From Pseudaminobacter soli (ex Li et al. 2025) (lineage in GTDB: Bacteria; Pseudomonadota; Alphaproteobacteria; Rhizobiales; Rhizobiaceae), in assembly GCF_003012705.1 (NCBI RefSeq), contig NZ_PXYL01000014.1, positions 61,303 to 125,302 on the forward strand: a DNA stretch of 64,000 nt. Reading direction: 5' to 3'. Numbering within the stretch: the first letter of the stretch is position 1; each line of letters opens with the position of its first letter. The notes beneath the pieces are model-generated. The model was not told where the DNA came from. It saw only the letters and a program-made list of their open reading frames with translations, and did no database searches. Positions 52,100-60,211 of the stretch are shown piece by piece. A program made the position numbers and the translations under genes.

Positions 52100-53203
52100 C
52101 TACAGGGCACCTTGCTCCGGTATGAGCTTCCCGTCTCTCATGACTTCTAGGCGAGAGCGAGCCTCGGCATTGCCCTGTGCAGCCGCCTTGCTGAACCAGC
52201 GGGCAGCCTCTTCGTAGTTCCTGCGATCGTAATACGCTGCGCCCAGATCTATCTGCGCAATTGCGTTGCCCTGATCTGCGGCCTTGCGCCACCAACTCAT
52301 GGCGGCTTCGATATTTCTGGGAACGCCTTCACCGTAATAGTAGGTGAGGCCGAGATTCACTTGGGCGTCGGCATTGCCCTGATTCGCGGCCTTGAGCCAC
52401 CACGAAACCGCGAAGGACATGCTCTTGGTAACGCCTCTGCCTTCCGAATAGATGAACCCAAGTTGATGTTGGGCTGCCGGAAGGCCCTGTTCCGCGGCCT
52501 CGCGGAACCACTTTACAGCCTCAACGTCGTTCGCTGGTACGCCCCTGCCGCGCGAGTACATCAGAGCCATGTTCAGCTGCGCGTTTCTTTGGCCTTGATT
52601 GGCGGCCTTGGCTGTCCACGCGAATGCCTGCGCATCGTCGTTCGGTACGCCTTTGCCCTCAGCGTAGTATGCGCCTAGACCATACTGTGCCTGCGCATTT
52701 CCGCTATCTGCGGCCTTACGCCACCATTCCACCGCCAAACGGTCATCGTGGGGCAGTCCCAGACCTTGGGCATACAAGGCGCCGAGCGCGCTCTGAGCCT
52801 CAATCTGCCCCGCCTCAGCGGCCTTACGAATCCATTGTGAGGCTGCTCCATAATCCTTTTGGACGTCCTGGCCGGAAAGATACAGCATGCCAAGGCGATA
52901 AGCTGCGTTTACATCCCCAGCTTCGGCGGCCATACGCCACCAGTATGCTGTCTTTATGCCGTTCCGGGCGACGCCTTGTCCTTGTGAATATAGAACTCCC
53001 AGACTGTACTGCGCATAAGCGTCGCCTGCGTCCGCCAACCCCTTCCACTGATTGAATGCCTCGACATAGTCTTGGGCCTCGTAAGCGGCGAACGCCTTTC
53101 GGTTCCTGATGTAGGCGCTACTTAGAGTCAGGTAAGCTGCACCGCTTATCAAAAGCGCTGCGAGAATAACCTTTGTCGGCCCAATGTCTCTGAGCAGCCT
53201 CAT
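52100..53203 (-). CDS. SEL1-repeat (TPR-like) protein, membrane-anchored
   Basis: A 367-residue protein. An N-terminal hydrophobic anchor (KVILAALLISGAAYLTLSSA) is followed by about eight SEL1 repeats of 36 residues, each like AQYSLGVLYSQGQGVARN or AQYGLGAYYAEGKGVPND with a following A-WWRKAA helix. SEL1 proteins are adaptor solenoids; in bacteria they regulate enzymes or mediate host contacts. It is in the A/T-richer cargo part of the island. Its first 86 bases overlap the end of the upstream frame. Confidence 0.9.
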   Translation of the reverse strand: MRLLRDIGPTKVILAALLISGAAYLTLSSAYIRNRKAFAAYEAQDYVEAFNQWKGLADAGDAYAQYSLGVLYSQGQGVARNGIKTAYWWRMAAEAGDVNAAYRLGMLYLSGQDVQKDYGAASQWIRKAAEAGQIEAQSALGALYAQGLGLPHDDRLAVEWWRKAADSGNAQAQYGLGAYYAEGKGVPNDDAQAFAWTAKAANQGQRNAQLNMALMYSRGRGVPANDVEAVKWFREAAEQGLPAAQHQLGFIYSEGRGVTKSMSFAVSWWLKAANQGNADAQVNLGLTYYYGEGVPRNIEAAMSWWRKAADQGNAIAQIDLGAAYYDRRNYEEAARWFSKAAAQGNAEARSRLEVMRDGKLIPEQGAL

Positions 53204-53375
53204 GCAAACAATCCCGATCGTCGATCCGCAGATATTCTGTATGTAGCAATAGATTCGACTCTGCCTCTTTCCACAACGGGTCCGTAGCGCTCAGTTGCCG
53301 CCCCTCCGCCCATCGGGCTGCATCTGACTGGATCCAGATCGAAAGAAGCCCGTCGTCTCTCTCGCTTTTTTTCAT
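53118..53375 (-). CDS. Small hypothetical protein overlapping the SEL1 gene
   Basis: 85 residues, acidic and helical in the first two thirds (MKKSERDDGLLSIWIQSDAA, DPLWKEAESNLLLHTEYLRI). It overlaps the SEL1 start by 86 bases in another frame, which is longer than normal coupling. GGAG lies about ten bases upstream of the ATG. A frameshift that separated one longer protein is possible. No family is recognised. Confidence 0.5.
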   Translation of the reverse strand: MKKSERDDGLLSIWIQSDAARWAEGRQLSATDPLWKEAESNLLLHTEYLRIDDRDCLHEAAQRHWADKGYSRSAFDKRCSLPDSK

Positions 53376-53476
53376 GTGCCGCCGGCTCCAGCATTGCCCC
53401 GGCCCAAAATTCGTCGAGCGGACTTTCCTGCTACGTGGTAGCTACGGTTTAGGTTTATCGCACCAGGAGACTCTGA

Positions 53477-53854
53477 ATGAGGATCGTCGCTACAAGCATC
53501 ATCGTTGGCGCTGTTTGCTCATTCTCATTCCAGGCCAATAGTCAATCGAGTGAAGCGATCGACAATCAGAGAAAAGTGGCGGAATGCACATCGTTAGATC
53601 CATCGTTGACCAAGGCGTACTGCGAGTGCGTAGTTCTCACCTCCGGCAAGATAACCGATAACGATCCGATACTTGATCTTACCCTAAGAACTGTGAAGAA
53701 TAGTAAGAGCGAAGCAAAGATCATATACGACAATATGATTGAAAGCCCAATCTATAGTGAACACAATTTCGCGACGGCCAAGGAAAAGCGTGAGTATGTG
53801 CAGGGTCGGATAAGGCTATTTGCGGATAGGCTGAAAAGATCATGCCACTTATAG
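53477..53854 (+). CDS. Small secreted protein of unknown function
   Basis: 125 residues with a signal peptide (MRIVATSIIVGAVCSFSFQA). The mature part has four cysteines (ECTSLDPSLTKAYCECVVLT and a final RSCHL), so disulfides are likely. AGGAG lies eight bases before the ATG and a terminator follows. No family is recognised; the A/T-rich codon use suggests foreign origin. Confidence 0.7.
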   Translation: MRIVATSIIVGAVCSFSFQANSQSSEAIDNQRKVAECTSLDPSLTKAYCECVVLTSGKITDNDPILDLTLRTVKNSKSEAKIIYDNMIESPIYSEHNFATAKEKREYVQGRIRLFADRLKRSCHL

Positions 53855-53862
53855 CCGGTCGT

Positions 53863-53890
53863 CTCGCCAGAACCGGCGAGCTTCTTTTTT
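53863..53890 (+). terminator. Rho-independent terminator of the small secreted protein gene
   Basis: Stem CTCGCC/GGCGAG with loop AGAACC, followed by CTTCTTTTTT. Confidence 0.8.
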
Positions 53891-54088
53891 CGTTTTGGGC
53901 GGTAAAGCCGATTTCGCTTGCTTAATGGCCCCATAGCCCCCATATGAGACCAGTCGACTACCAACCGGCCGGGAACGCTCTTCGAGATACGAGGTTGGGT
54001 TTCCCTGAGTGGTAGCTGTATTTGCTCTGATTGATGGTGCGCCGACCACGAATATACCGGCGGTTCACATGTCTCAGGATTGAAGGGG

Positions 54089-54114
54089 AAGCGGGCATCA
54101 CGGCCCGCTTTTTT
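54089..54114 (+). terminator. Rho-independent terminator
   Basis: Stem AGCGGGC/GCCCGCT with loop ATCACG and a run of six T. No plus-strand gene ends just before it; the stretch 53891-54088 holds nothing else that I can support, so it may be left from a lost gene. Confidence 0.75.
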
Positions 54115-54141
54115 CATTTTCAGATCTATCTCAGGCGCGCT

Positions 54142-54321
54142 TCAATGCGCGGTCTTCGCCTTTGGCTTCTTGCCCTTCGGCGATGCTAGGCCTTCCACCT
54201 CTAGGCTCTTGCGCAGGATGCCAGCGAGATCCTTGACGCCCTCTATGCTTCCGATTGTGTCTTCAACTCGCTCTAGCGTAGCTTGGCCTGCGCGATGCCG
54301 TAGATCGCCAGCCAGAGCCAC
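54142..54321 (-). CDS. Small charged protein of about 59 residues
   Basis: From a GTG at 54321 the frame reads (M)ALAGDLRHRAGQATLERVED, then TIGSIEGVKDLAGILRKSLE and a lysine-rich tail ending AKTAH. The frame continues upstream for a few codons (SKISRIET) without an ATG, so the start is uncertain or lost. Composition is protein-like. The phrase AGDLRH-AG also occurs in one frame at 50587-50660. Confidence 0.45.
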   Translation of the reverse strand: MALAGDLRHRAGQATLERVEDTIGSIEGVKDLAGILRKSLEVEGLASPKGKKPKAKTAH

Positions 54322-54432
54322 CGTTTCGATTCTAGATATCTTGCTCAGGAGCGGTCACGAAGACGCCTTACCAGCTTGTGTGGCCTGGCGGTCTGATCTT
54401 GTATACCGTAGCGCAGGTCAGGAGGTCGCCAT

Positions 54433-55122
54433 ATGAATAATGTGAAACAGCCAAGAAGCTTTTCGAGAGAGGCTCTTGCAGAGTTTGTGGCCGCGGAAGT
54501 TGAGCAGATTCTCGTCAGATACGATAAAGAGATGAACAAACCAGTAGTTATCACTGGTGGGCTTGTTGCTGGAGCCGTAGTTGCTGCCTTCGCCGGTCTC
54601 TCACATATGCAGCAAGAAGCATTGTCCAAGAACGGCCATCGCGTTTCTCGCGAACTAACCACGCTAATCGCCGGGCTTGCGACAGAGTTTTTTAGATCTG
54701 GCCAAGTATCTGATCGAACCGCAGAGGAAGAATCACAGAACCAGACGCCTGCTCCTGTTTCAATCAAAGTTGATGACTGGGCCGGCCAAGCTGCTGGCCC
54801 CACCCAACTCGAATTGGAATACGGGATATATCGTAAAACGCTTTACAGGCTACATAAGCGCAATGCGGTAATTGGACTGAAAACTGGAGGGCGGAAGCAT
54901 GTGTATCCGCTAGCTCAGTTTATTGATGGGCGCCCTGTAGATGGACTCGTCGAAATAAACACCATACTGGCACCACCTCGCGTTGCATGGTTTTGGCTTA
55001 CGCACCCATGCGATGCTCTTGGTGGCGTGGAGCCGCTCGAGTTGTTGAAACTTGATCGCATTGACGAGGTTGTGGTGGCGGCACGCGAATACGCGGAAGC
55101 TACAAAGATTGGTTCTCAATAA
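54433..55122 (+). CDS. ParS/MbcA/Xre-type antitoxin-like protein without a toxin partner
   Basis: 229 residues. The N-terminal part has a hydrophobic stretch (PVVITGGLVAGAVVAAFAGL). The middle has a helix-turn-helix-like segment (LELEYGIYRKTLYRLHKRNA, then VIGLKTGGRKHVYPL). The C-terminal part (APPRVAWFWLTHPCDALGGV, EPLELLKLDRIDEVVVAARE) is the MbcA/ParS/Xre antitoxin toxin-binding domain pattern. Such proteins normally neutralise RES-domain toxins encoded next door; none is present here. GGAGG lies seven bases before the ATG. It could be an orphan antitoxin, or a regulator in its own right. Confidence 0.72.
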   Translation: MNNVKQPRSFSREALAEFVAAEVEQILVRYDKEMNKPVVITGGLVAGAVVAAFAGLSHMQQEALSKNGHRVSRELTTLIAGLATEFFRSGQVSDRTAEEESQNQTPAPVSIKVDDWAGQAAGPTQLELEYGIYRKTLYRLHKRNAVIGLKTGGRKHVYPLAQFIDGRPVDGLVEINTILAPPRVAWFWLTHPCDALGGVEPLELLKLDRIDEVVVAAREYAEATKIGSQ

Positions 55123-55124
55123 AG

Positions 55125-55153
55125 AAAAAACCCGGCGGTTGCCCGCCGGGTTT
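55125..55153. terminator. Bidirectional terminator between the antitoxin-like gene and the porin
   Basis: Stem AAACCCGGCGG/CCGCCGGGTTT with a 4-base loop, and A-rich on the left, so that on the minus strand it ends in TTTTTTCTTT. Confidence 0.9.
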
Positions 55154-55175
55154 CTCAAATCGACCGATTAGCCGA

Positions 55176-56477
55176 TTAGAACGAACGCTGGAAGCGCAGG
55201 ATACCAGCCCACTCCGAAGCGATCTTGTCGTGCGTGATGTCGTCGTGAATCTTGAGGTAGTTGACTTCCGGCGTGATGACGAAGCCCGGAACCAGCTCGT
55301 AGGCGACGTTGGCAGCGACCGCGACGTCCTTGTTCTGCGACCAGGAAACCTGCAGGTTGCCCGAGGCCTTCGGGTTGAACTTGTAGGTGCCGCCGCCCCA
55401 GACAGCCCACTTGCCGCCCCACGGCTTGACCCAGTTGCGGGTCACAGGAACGTTGGTGCTCGGATCGAAGCCGTCCCGGTTCCTATCGCGCAGCGAACCA
55501 CCACCGACCATCGCCCAGAGCGACAGTGCGTCGGTTGCGTTCCAGTCGACGCGGACCTTGCCGCCCCACTCCTGGTAGACCGCGTCGTAACCGACAACGC
55601 CCGAAATGCCACCCCAGGCCTGGGTCCAGGCAGCACCGGCGATCACGTGCGGAGCGTAGGAGTCGAGCGTCTCGTTGATGCTATCGCCTACATCGACGGT
55701 GCCGGTGAAGGGGTTGAAACCGGTGAAGCCGTAGGCGCCATCGTTGCCCTCTTCAAGAGAGATCGCAGCCGAGAAGCCGTTGCCACCGGTATAGGTGTAG
55801 GCAACCTGGTGCGTGTCATAGTTGGCGTAGGGGATCAGATCGTCGGCGATGACGCCACCGGCATAACCGGTCATCGTTGCGTAGAGCGAGTCGGTCTTAC
55901 CGACGCGGAAGCCACCCAGTTCGATGAAGGCGTGGTTGATGCCCATGTCGTTGGTCGAAGCCAACGCGCCACCGATGTTCTGCGTTTGGGGAATGCCGTT
56001 GATCACGACGACATTGCCATTTGCATCTAGGACATCGCGGAAAAGGTTGTGACGCGGGTTGTTCCAGTCGAAGTTGATCTGCGTGTAGGCGCGCAGGGTG
56101 CCGAGTTCGGTTTCCGAACGGGCGTCCATCTGCAGGGCGTAGCGGGCGCGCAGACGGTAGCTGTCGCGGGTCCTGACGTCGATTAGCCCAACTTCGTCCT
56201 TGTTTTCGTGGTTCTTGATGAAGTCTTCACGATCGAGCAGGTCGAGACGGCCGCCGTAGGGGCCCTTGCCAACGCCCATTTCGAAGCGGACGTAGCCGCC
56301 GACCTTCAGGCAGGTCTCGGTGCCGGGGATGTAGTAGAAACCAGCGCCGTAGACGTCGCAGATGCGGACGTATTCAACCGGCTCGGGCTCGGCGACGACG
56401 ACAGCGTCGGCCGCACGGGCGCCGGAAACTGCGACCAGTGCCGCAGCGGAGCCGAGAAGCAGGCTCTTGATGTTCAT
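55176..56477 (-). CDS. Alphaproteobacterial porin (Porin_2 family)
   Basis: A 433-residue outer-membrane porin. The Sec leader (MNIKSLLLGSAAALVAVSGA) is followed by AADAVVVAEPEPVEYVRICD, the conserved N-terminus of rhizobial and brucella porins, including CDVYGAGFYYIPGTETCLKV with two cysteines. The rest is a 16-stranded barrel pattern that ends in LRFQRSF. It allows diffusion of small hydrophilic solutes across the outer membrane. GGAGG lies eight bases before the ATG. It is inside the integrated element, full length, and looks functional. Confidence 0.95.
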   Translation of the reverse strand: MNIKSLLLGSAAALVAVSGARAADAVVVAEPEPVEYVRICDVYGAGFYYIPGTETCLKVGGYVRFEMGVGKGPYGGRLDLLDREDFIKNHENKDEVGLIDVRTRDSYRLRARYALQMDARSETELGTLRAYTQINFDWNNPRHNLFRDVLDANGNVVVINGIPQTQNIGGALASTNDMGINHAFIELGGFRVGKTDSLYATMTGYAGGVIADDLIPYANYDTHQVAYTYTGGNGFSAAISLEEGNDGAYGFTGFNPFTGTVDVGDSINETLDSYAPHVIAGAAWTQAWGGISGVVGYDAVYQEWGGKVRVDWNATDALSLWAMVGGGSLRDRNRDGFDPSTNVPVTRNWVKPWGGKWAVWGGGTYKFNPKASGNLQVSWSQNKDVAVAANVAYELVPGFVITPEVNYLKIHDDITHDKIASEWAGILRFQRSF

Positions 56478-56814
56478 TTTCTGACCTCCAGTCAAAAGTT
56501 TAAAAAACGGGTCTGGGTTCTATTTGCTGAAGGACAGCGGGTTCCCTGCCCCATCCCCAATTTCGAAAAAGACACGATCGCTCGCCCCTTCCTCGAAAGT
56601 GACATTACCCAGGCCGCGGCCGTGTTCAATCGAGATCGCACGCCGGCTAGGCTTCATGGTATGCTAAACCATACCGCTGTGGCGGAAATGCCACGATTTG
56701 ACCGCCGCAGGAAAGAAGTCATTAACTTCTGAGGTCGCATCCGTGGCGTTCTAGAGCATTTGAATACTACGAATCGCTCGGAATAACCTCAAGTCCCGTC
56801 GCGACTCCATCCGT
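56478..56814. other. Intergenic region upstream of the porin, no gene seen
   Basis: About 340 bases. It must contain the porin promoter at its left side. A GGTATG-CTAAA-CCATACC hairpin lies near 56658-56675. I see no gene. Confidence 0.5.
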
Positions 56815-57084
56815 TTGCCTGGCAAGGATTTGGCCACGGCGGTGTGCGTCATGTTCGATGGCATGACGAAGGGCATGTTCACCGGGAAGCGGCTGGATCA
56901 GATATTCGGCGACGTGGACATCGACTCGCTCATGCGCCGCATGAAGTGTGAGCGCTGCGGGGACCTTAGTAGCGATCTGGACGTAACCACGTTCGTTCCG
57001 ACAGGGCGGGAAGCGGTTGGGTTGAAAATCCGCCGCTTGGTCAGGATCGAGTTCAAGCGCGTGCCGGTGTGGAAGGAACAGTAG
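56815..57084 (+). CDS. Hypothetical protein with one CxxC pair, possibly N-terminally shortened
   Basis: About 89 residues from a TTG with no good ribosome site. The sequence reads GKDLATAVCVMFDGMTKGMF, IDSLMRRMKCERCGDLSSDL and ends RIEFKRVPVWKEQ. The CERCG pair suggests a small zinc-binding unit. The frame is open a little further upstream (RRDSIRLPG), so the true start may be lost. Internal ATGs exist at codon 13 and later. Confidence 0.5.
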   Translation: MPGKDLATAVCVMFDGMTKGMFTGKRLDQIFGDVDIDSLMRRMKCERCGDLSSDLDVTTFVPTGREAVGLKIRRLVRIEFKRVPVWKEQ

Positions 57085-57171
57085 GGCGGCCTCGGGCTTG
57101 CCAAATACAGGCCCGTTGTAAAGGGCCGGGCTGGGGCAGAATCAATTTCTCAAAAGTCGGAGACCGTTTGC

Positions 57172-58044
57172 ATGTCATGGCGACATTATCTGTTTCCCGA
57201 GGAAGGTGAGCCACTCCGGATATCAAATCGTTTGGTCGATGACTTGGTGTTCGGAAAGGATGTGCTTCCTCAATACGCCGGCACGAAGCAACGCGTCCTC
57301 GCAGCAAGTTTAGAGCTCGATGATGGCAAACCAATCCGAATCCTCAGGACCGAGGGCTCAATCTGGGCCTTCGATGAGAATGGGAGCATCGAGAAGGGGC
57401 TGCACGACACTATGGCACTCGCCATGGACTCACTGCCAACGCCACCAGATAACGGCGATCGTGTCGTCCAATTTCGTACCCACACGACGAGGCGGAAGCT
57501 CGAAAAGGAGCACAATGCCGATATTGAGCGAGTGATCGCAGATATCTGGCCCAAGCGGAAAACTGATCGCCTGAAATCCGCGGTTGGCACGGCACAGCGG
57601 ACGCCGCCACTAAGTTTTGATGCAACGAATGCGATTAATGAAATATCTCGGACATTCTGGACTATTTCAAACGCTATTGATCGGCTGAAAGAGCCAAGTC
57701 AAAAAGCGTTCGGCTTTGAGGCTCGTCAGCGTCCACAACGTGACCCCCAATACTCCGGTCTTTATCGCGCCATCGCAGACATGTCCGACTGGCAGCTTGA
57801 ATTGCAGAGGCGCAGGCGCACGGGTAAAGGCGTTTGGTACGCGGTGGTCTGCGTCATCGTGTGGCTAGATGGTACCGGTGACACAGTCGAGCGCTACCAT
57901 GAGCGATGTGGAAGTCGGGATGAGGCTGTGACCGCCGTCAGACGCTTGTTGGCTGAACACGCATCCAAGTTCGATGAAATCACAACCCTAGAGCCTGAGT
58001 TGCTGACCGATATGGAATGGGAGCAGCTAGGATATCCTGACTAG
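57172..58044 (+). CDS. Hypothetical protein
   Basis: 290 residues, soluble, with no recognised family. Readable segments are MSWRHYLFPEEGEPLRISNR, DDGKPIRILRTEGSIWAFDE and RRTGKGVWYAVVCVIVWLDG. GGAG lies about nine bases upstream of the ATG. Codon use is less GC-biased than in the host genes, in line with cargo of the element. Confidence 0.65.
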   Translation: MSWRHYLFPEEGEPLRISNRLVDDLVFGKDVLPQYAGTKQRVLAASLELDDGKPIRILRTEGSIWAFDENGSIEKGLHDTMALAMDSLPTPPDNGDRVVQFRTHTTRRKLEKEHNADIERVIADIWPKRKTDRLKSAVGTAQRTPPLSFDATNAINEISRTFWTISNAIDRLKEPSQKAFGFEARQRPQRDPQYSGLYRAIADMSDWQLELQRRRRTGKGVWYAVVCVIVWLDGTGDTVERYHERCGSRDEAVTAVRRLLAEHASKFDEITTLEPELLTDMEWEQLGYPD

Positions 58045-58063
58045 CCCTTCCGCAGTGCCAGGC

Positions 58064-58345
58064 TCATTCAAGCCCAAACTGAGCCTTCGCAATCAATCTG
58101 CCGTTTTGGAACATCGCATTCATGTTTCCGCCAAAGCCGCTGCCATCCCACATGTACATCACAGTAACGAACCCCGCCATTTCGCTCTGGCTTAGCTCGT
58201 CGCCTTTGCAACCGAGAACAAGCACCGCCTGGGTATAAGACATCCCAGTTCGCAAGGCTGAATATTGAGCCTTGGACACTCGACAATCAGATGCAAATGA
58301 AGGGGATGTGAACAGCAGGCATATGCCGAGCAGAAGCTTATTCAT
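58064..58345 (-). CDS. Small secreted protein, BLIP/SmpA-like (DUF3862-type) pattern
   Basis: 93 residues with a signal peptide (MNKLLLGICLLFTSPSFASD). The mature part has the two-helix, beta-sheet pattern of BLIP/BamE-like domains: AQYSALRTGMSYTQAVLVLG, then FVTVMYMWDGSGFGGNMNAM and FQNGRLIAKAQFGL. DUF3862-type proteins share this layout; their function is unknown. It overlaps the upstream small membrane gene by ATGA. Confidence 0.7.
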   Translation of the reverse strand: MNKLLLGICLLFTSPSFASDCRVSKAQYSALRTGMSYTQAVLVLGCKGDELSQSEMAGFVTVMYMWDGSGFGGNMNAMFQNGRLIAKAQFGLE

Positions 58346-58503
58346 CGTAGCCTGCCCAAAACAGAGCGAAGACCCAGTAGCACGATGCCGGAAAAGAAAA
58401 GATTGAAGGCTATTCCAAGTTGGATATCACTTCGCGTAGCCGCCAAGGCCATTGCGCCCAATGCAAACGCAACCAGACCGGCGATTAATAAGAAGATCCT
58501 CAT
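58342..58503 (-). CDS. Small two-helix membrane protein of 53 residues
   Basis: Read directly from the sequence: MRIFLLIAGLVAFALGAMAL, then AATRSDIQLGIAFNLFFSGI and VLLGLRSVLGRLR. Two transmembrane helices are evident. GGAGGGG lies eight bases before the ATG, and the stop overlaps the start of the BLIP-like gene by ATGA. These two facts make it a convincing gene in spite of its size. Function unknown. Confidence 0.72.
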   Translation of the reverse strand: MRIFLLIAGLVAFALGAMALAATRSDIQLGIAFNLFFSGIVLLGLRSVLGRLR

Positions 58504-58554
58504 GATGTCCCCTCCCATATCCCTGCGATATGGGGGCGCAAAATGGCGCGCAGG

Positions 58555-58782
58555 TCAATCCTTCAGAAGGCGGGCGCCCGTACCATTTCCGTTGGTGATC
58601 TCGACCCGGTGCGCAGCATAGGCAGCGACAATCTTTGCCTTAGTTGTCTCGGTCGCCGTCCCTGTCGTCTCAAAACGATGCACAGTGGTGAAAGCGATCC
58701 CCGCTTTCTCTGCCAGATCCCTAACCGACCACCGCAAAATCGCGCGTGCTGCTCGGTTCGCTTCGGGTGTGAGCTCGGCCAT
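58555..58782 (-). CDS. XRE family repressor
   Basis: A 75-residue helix-turn-helix protein: ARAILRWSVRDLAEKAGIAF, TTVHRFETTGTATETTKAKI. It has the size of small phage-type repressors. GGAG lies six to seven bases before the ATG at 58782. It is divergent from a four-gene operon and separated from it by three copies of a 15-bp sequence, so it probably represses both itself and that operon. Confidence 0.85.
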   Translation of the reverse strand: MAELTPEANRAARAILRWSVRDLAEKAGIAFTTVHRFETTGTATETTKAKIVAAYAAHRVEITNGNGTGARLLKD

Positions 58783-58796
58783 GCTTTCTCCGTTTT

Positions 58797-58859
58797 GCAT
58801 ACAGGCGTAACTTTTCCGTTGACGTTGTTACACCCGTATGCAATGCATACAAGTGTTAC
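58797..58859. promoter_or_regulatory. Triple operator for the XRE repressor
   Basis: Three 15-bp sites: GCATACAGGCGTAAC (58797-58811), the inverted GTTACACCCGTATGC (58827-58841) and GCATACAAGTGTTAC (58845-58859). Sites two and three together make the palindrome GTATGCAATGCATAC. The arrangement recalls phage lysogeny operators. Confidence 0.72.
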
Positions 58860-58884
58860 TGATTTCTTGCAACGGGGAAATGTA

Positions 58885-59673
58885 ATGCCGAACACCGCTG
58901 TTCTGGCTGCCGCCGAAGGCATGCCTCAGATCAACCGCCGCCGCCTCCTGCTCGGCCTTGCCGCAGCCTCGACCGCTGCCGCCACTGGCACCGTGGCTCT
59001 GGCAGCAGAAGCCGCGCCCGCAGAAAATCCCGAGCTGATCCGCTTGGGCGAAGAGCTTCCTGGCATCGTCGAAGAGTATCAAACCGCAACTACGGTTCGG
59101 CGTGCGATCATCAAGAAGTGGCTGCCGAAATGGCCTGTGGCCCCGGACGAACTGCTTGGCTCCTGGAGTGGGTTTGGAAGCCGCAACATAGAGCGTGACC
59201 TACTCGGCCGCGGCATCGATCGGGAGAACTCCTACGGCGAGAAAAGGTGTCGCGAGATCTACACCACTAAAGACCTGCAGCGGTCCTTGGAGTGGGCTGA
59301 CCAGGGTGTTCGCCGCGCTCGCACGGACCGGACACGAGCCAATGCGATCGAAAAGCGCAATAAGGACGCGGCCTTGCTTGTCGTGGCAAAGCGGTATGAG
59401 GCGACCTGCCAAGCGATCCGTGACGCATCGGGTTATGAAGCAGCGAATGCCCGCCGGGAGGCAGTTACGAAGCGGCTGCTGACGCATGTAGAGAAGGTTC
59501 TGCTGGAGCAGGCTGTGACCATGGCCGGCGTCATCATTCAGGCGCAGGCACTCGTTGCGGCTGGCGGGATCAAGCCACTTTACAGGTGGAGCGCCGAGGC
59601 GACCAGCGAAGTGAACTGGAGCGAAAGACTCGCTGCATCGATCCTGCGCCAGGCAGAAGGGGGCGCATCATGA
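58885..59673 (+). CDS. Hypothetical protein with Tat-like leader, first gene of the XRE-controlled operon
   Basis: 262 residues. Residues 18-45 look like a twin-arginine leader (INRRRLLLGLAAASTAAATG, then TVALAAEA). The mature part is helical with many Arg and Glu (EKRCREIYTTKDLQRSLEWA, REAVTKRLLTHVEKVLLEQA). No family is recognised. GGGGAAA lies upstream of the ATG. The next gene starts within its stop (ATGA). Confidence 0.7.
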   Translation: MPNTAVLAAAEGMPQINRRRLLLGLAAASTAAATGTVALAAEAAPAENPELIRLGEELPGIVEEYQTATTVRRAIIKKWLPKWPVAPDELLGSWSGFGSRNIERDLLGRGIDRENSYGEKRCREIYTTKDLQRSLEWADQGVRRARTDRTRANAIEKRNKDAALLVVAKRYEATCQAIRDASGYEAANARREAVTKRLLTHVEKVLLEQAVTMAGVIIQAQALVAAGGIKPLYRWSAEATSEVNWSERLAASILRQAEGGAS

Positions 59674-59882
59674 CAATTCATCCTAGGATGCATGTCGCCC
59701 CCATCGACCAGATGGACGAAGGCATGGATATGCTGCGCACCTGTTGGGCGGCGCTCCAGGACATGTCTGTCCTCGATGATAAGATGGTCTTGTCCATTCG
59801 CTGCACGCTAGCGGTCGCCATCGAGACGCTTAAGCCAGTCCGCGAGACGGTGAACAAGGCGCATGGGGAGGGTCGGATATGA
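59670..59882 (+). CDS. Small hypothetical protein of the XRE-controlled operon
   Basis: 70 residues, helical (MDEGMDMLRTCWAALQDMSV, DKMVLSIRCTLAVAIETLKP). It overlaps both neighbours by ATGA, which is the main evidence that it is translated. No family recognised. Confidence 0.65.
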   Translation: MTIHPRMHVAPIDQMDEGMDMLRTCWAALQDMSVLDDKMVLSIRCTLAVAIETLKPVRETVNKAHGEGRI

Positions 59883-60211
59883 GCGACGCCACCCTCTTGC
59901 GGCTCGAGGCTAAGTTCAATGCGAACAGCGATCGAGAGGAACAGGCTGGCGACAGGATCGAAGAGCTCGAGGCCGAGTTCGACCGGCTCCGCAAGCGCAT
60001 ACGCAAGACAGATCAGAAGCTGGATCGCCGGACGCAGGAAGGGTCTCGCCTCTTTGACAAGATCATGAGCACCCGCGCCACTACGCTGGCCGGGTTGCTG
60101 GTGAAGGTGCGCGTGCGCGATCGCTGGGCCACCGACGACGAGCATACCGAGATCACGATTCTCAAAAGCCTCGTCGCGGATCTCAAAGCCATTGCAGGGG
60201 AACAGCCATGA
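59879..60211 (+). CDS. Small coiled-coil protein of the XRE-controlled operon
   Basis: 110 residues. Residues 5-60 are a strong coiled coil (DRIEELEAEFDRLRKRIRKT). The end is mixed (TRATTLAGLLVKVRVRDRWA). It overlaps both neighbours by ATGA. No family recognised. Confidence 0.68.
   Translation: MSDATLLRLEAKFNANSDREEQAGDRIEELEAEFDRLRKRIRKTDQKLDRRTQEGSRLFDKIMSTRATTLAGLLVKVRVRDRWATDDEHTEITILKSLVADLKAIAGEQP

Noticed and set aside
55230..56030. Open plus-strand frame of 266 codons
   Set aside because: Antisense of the porin gene.
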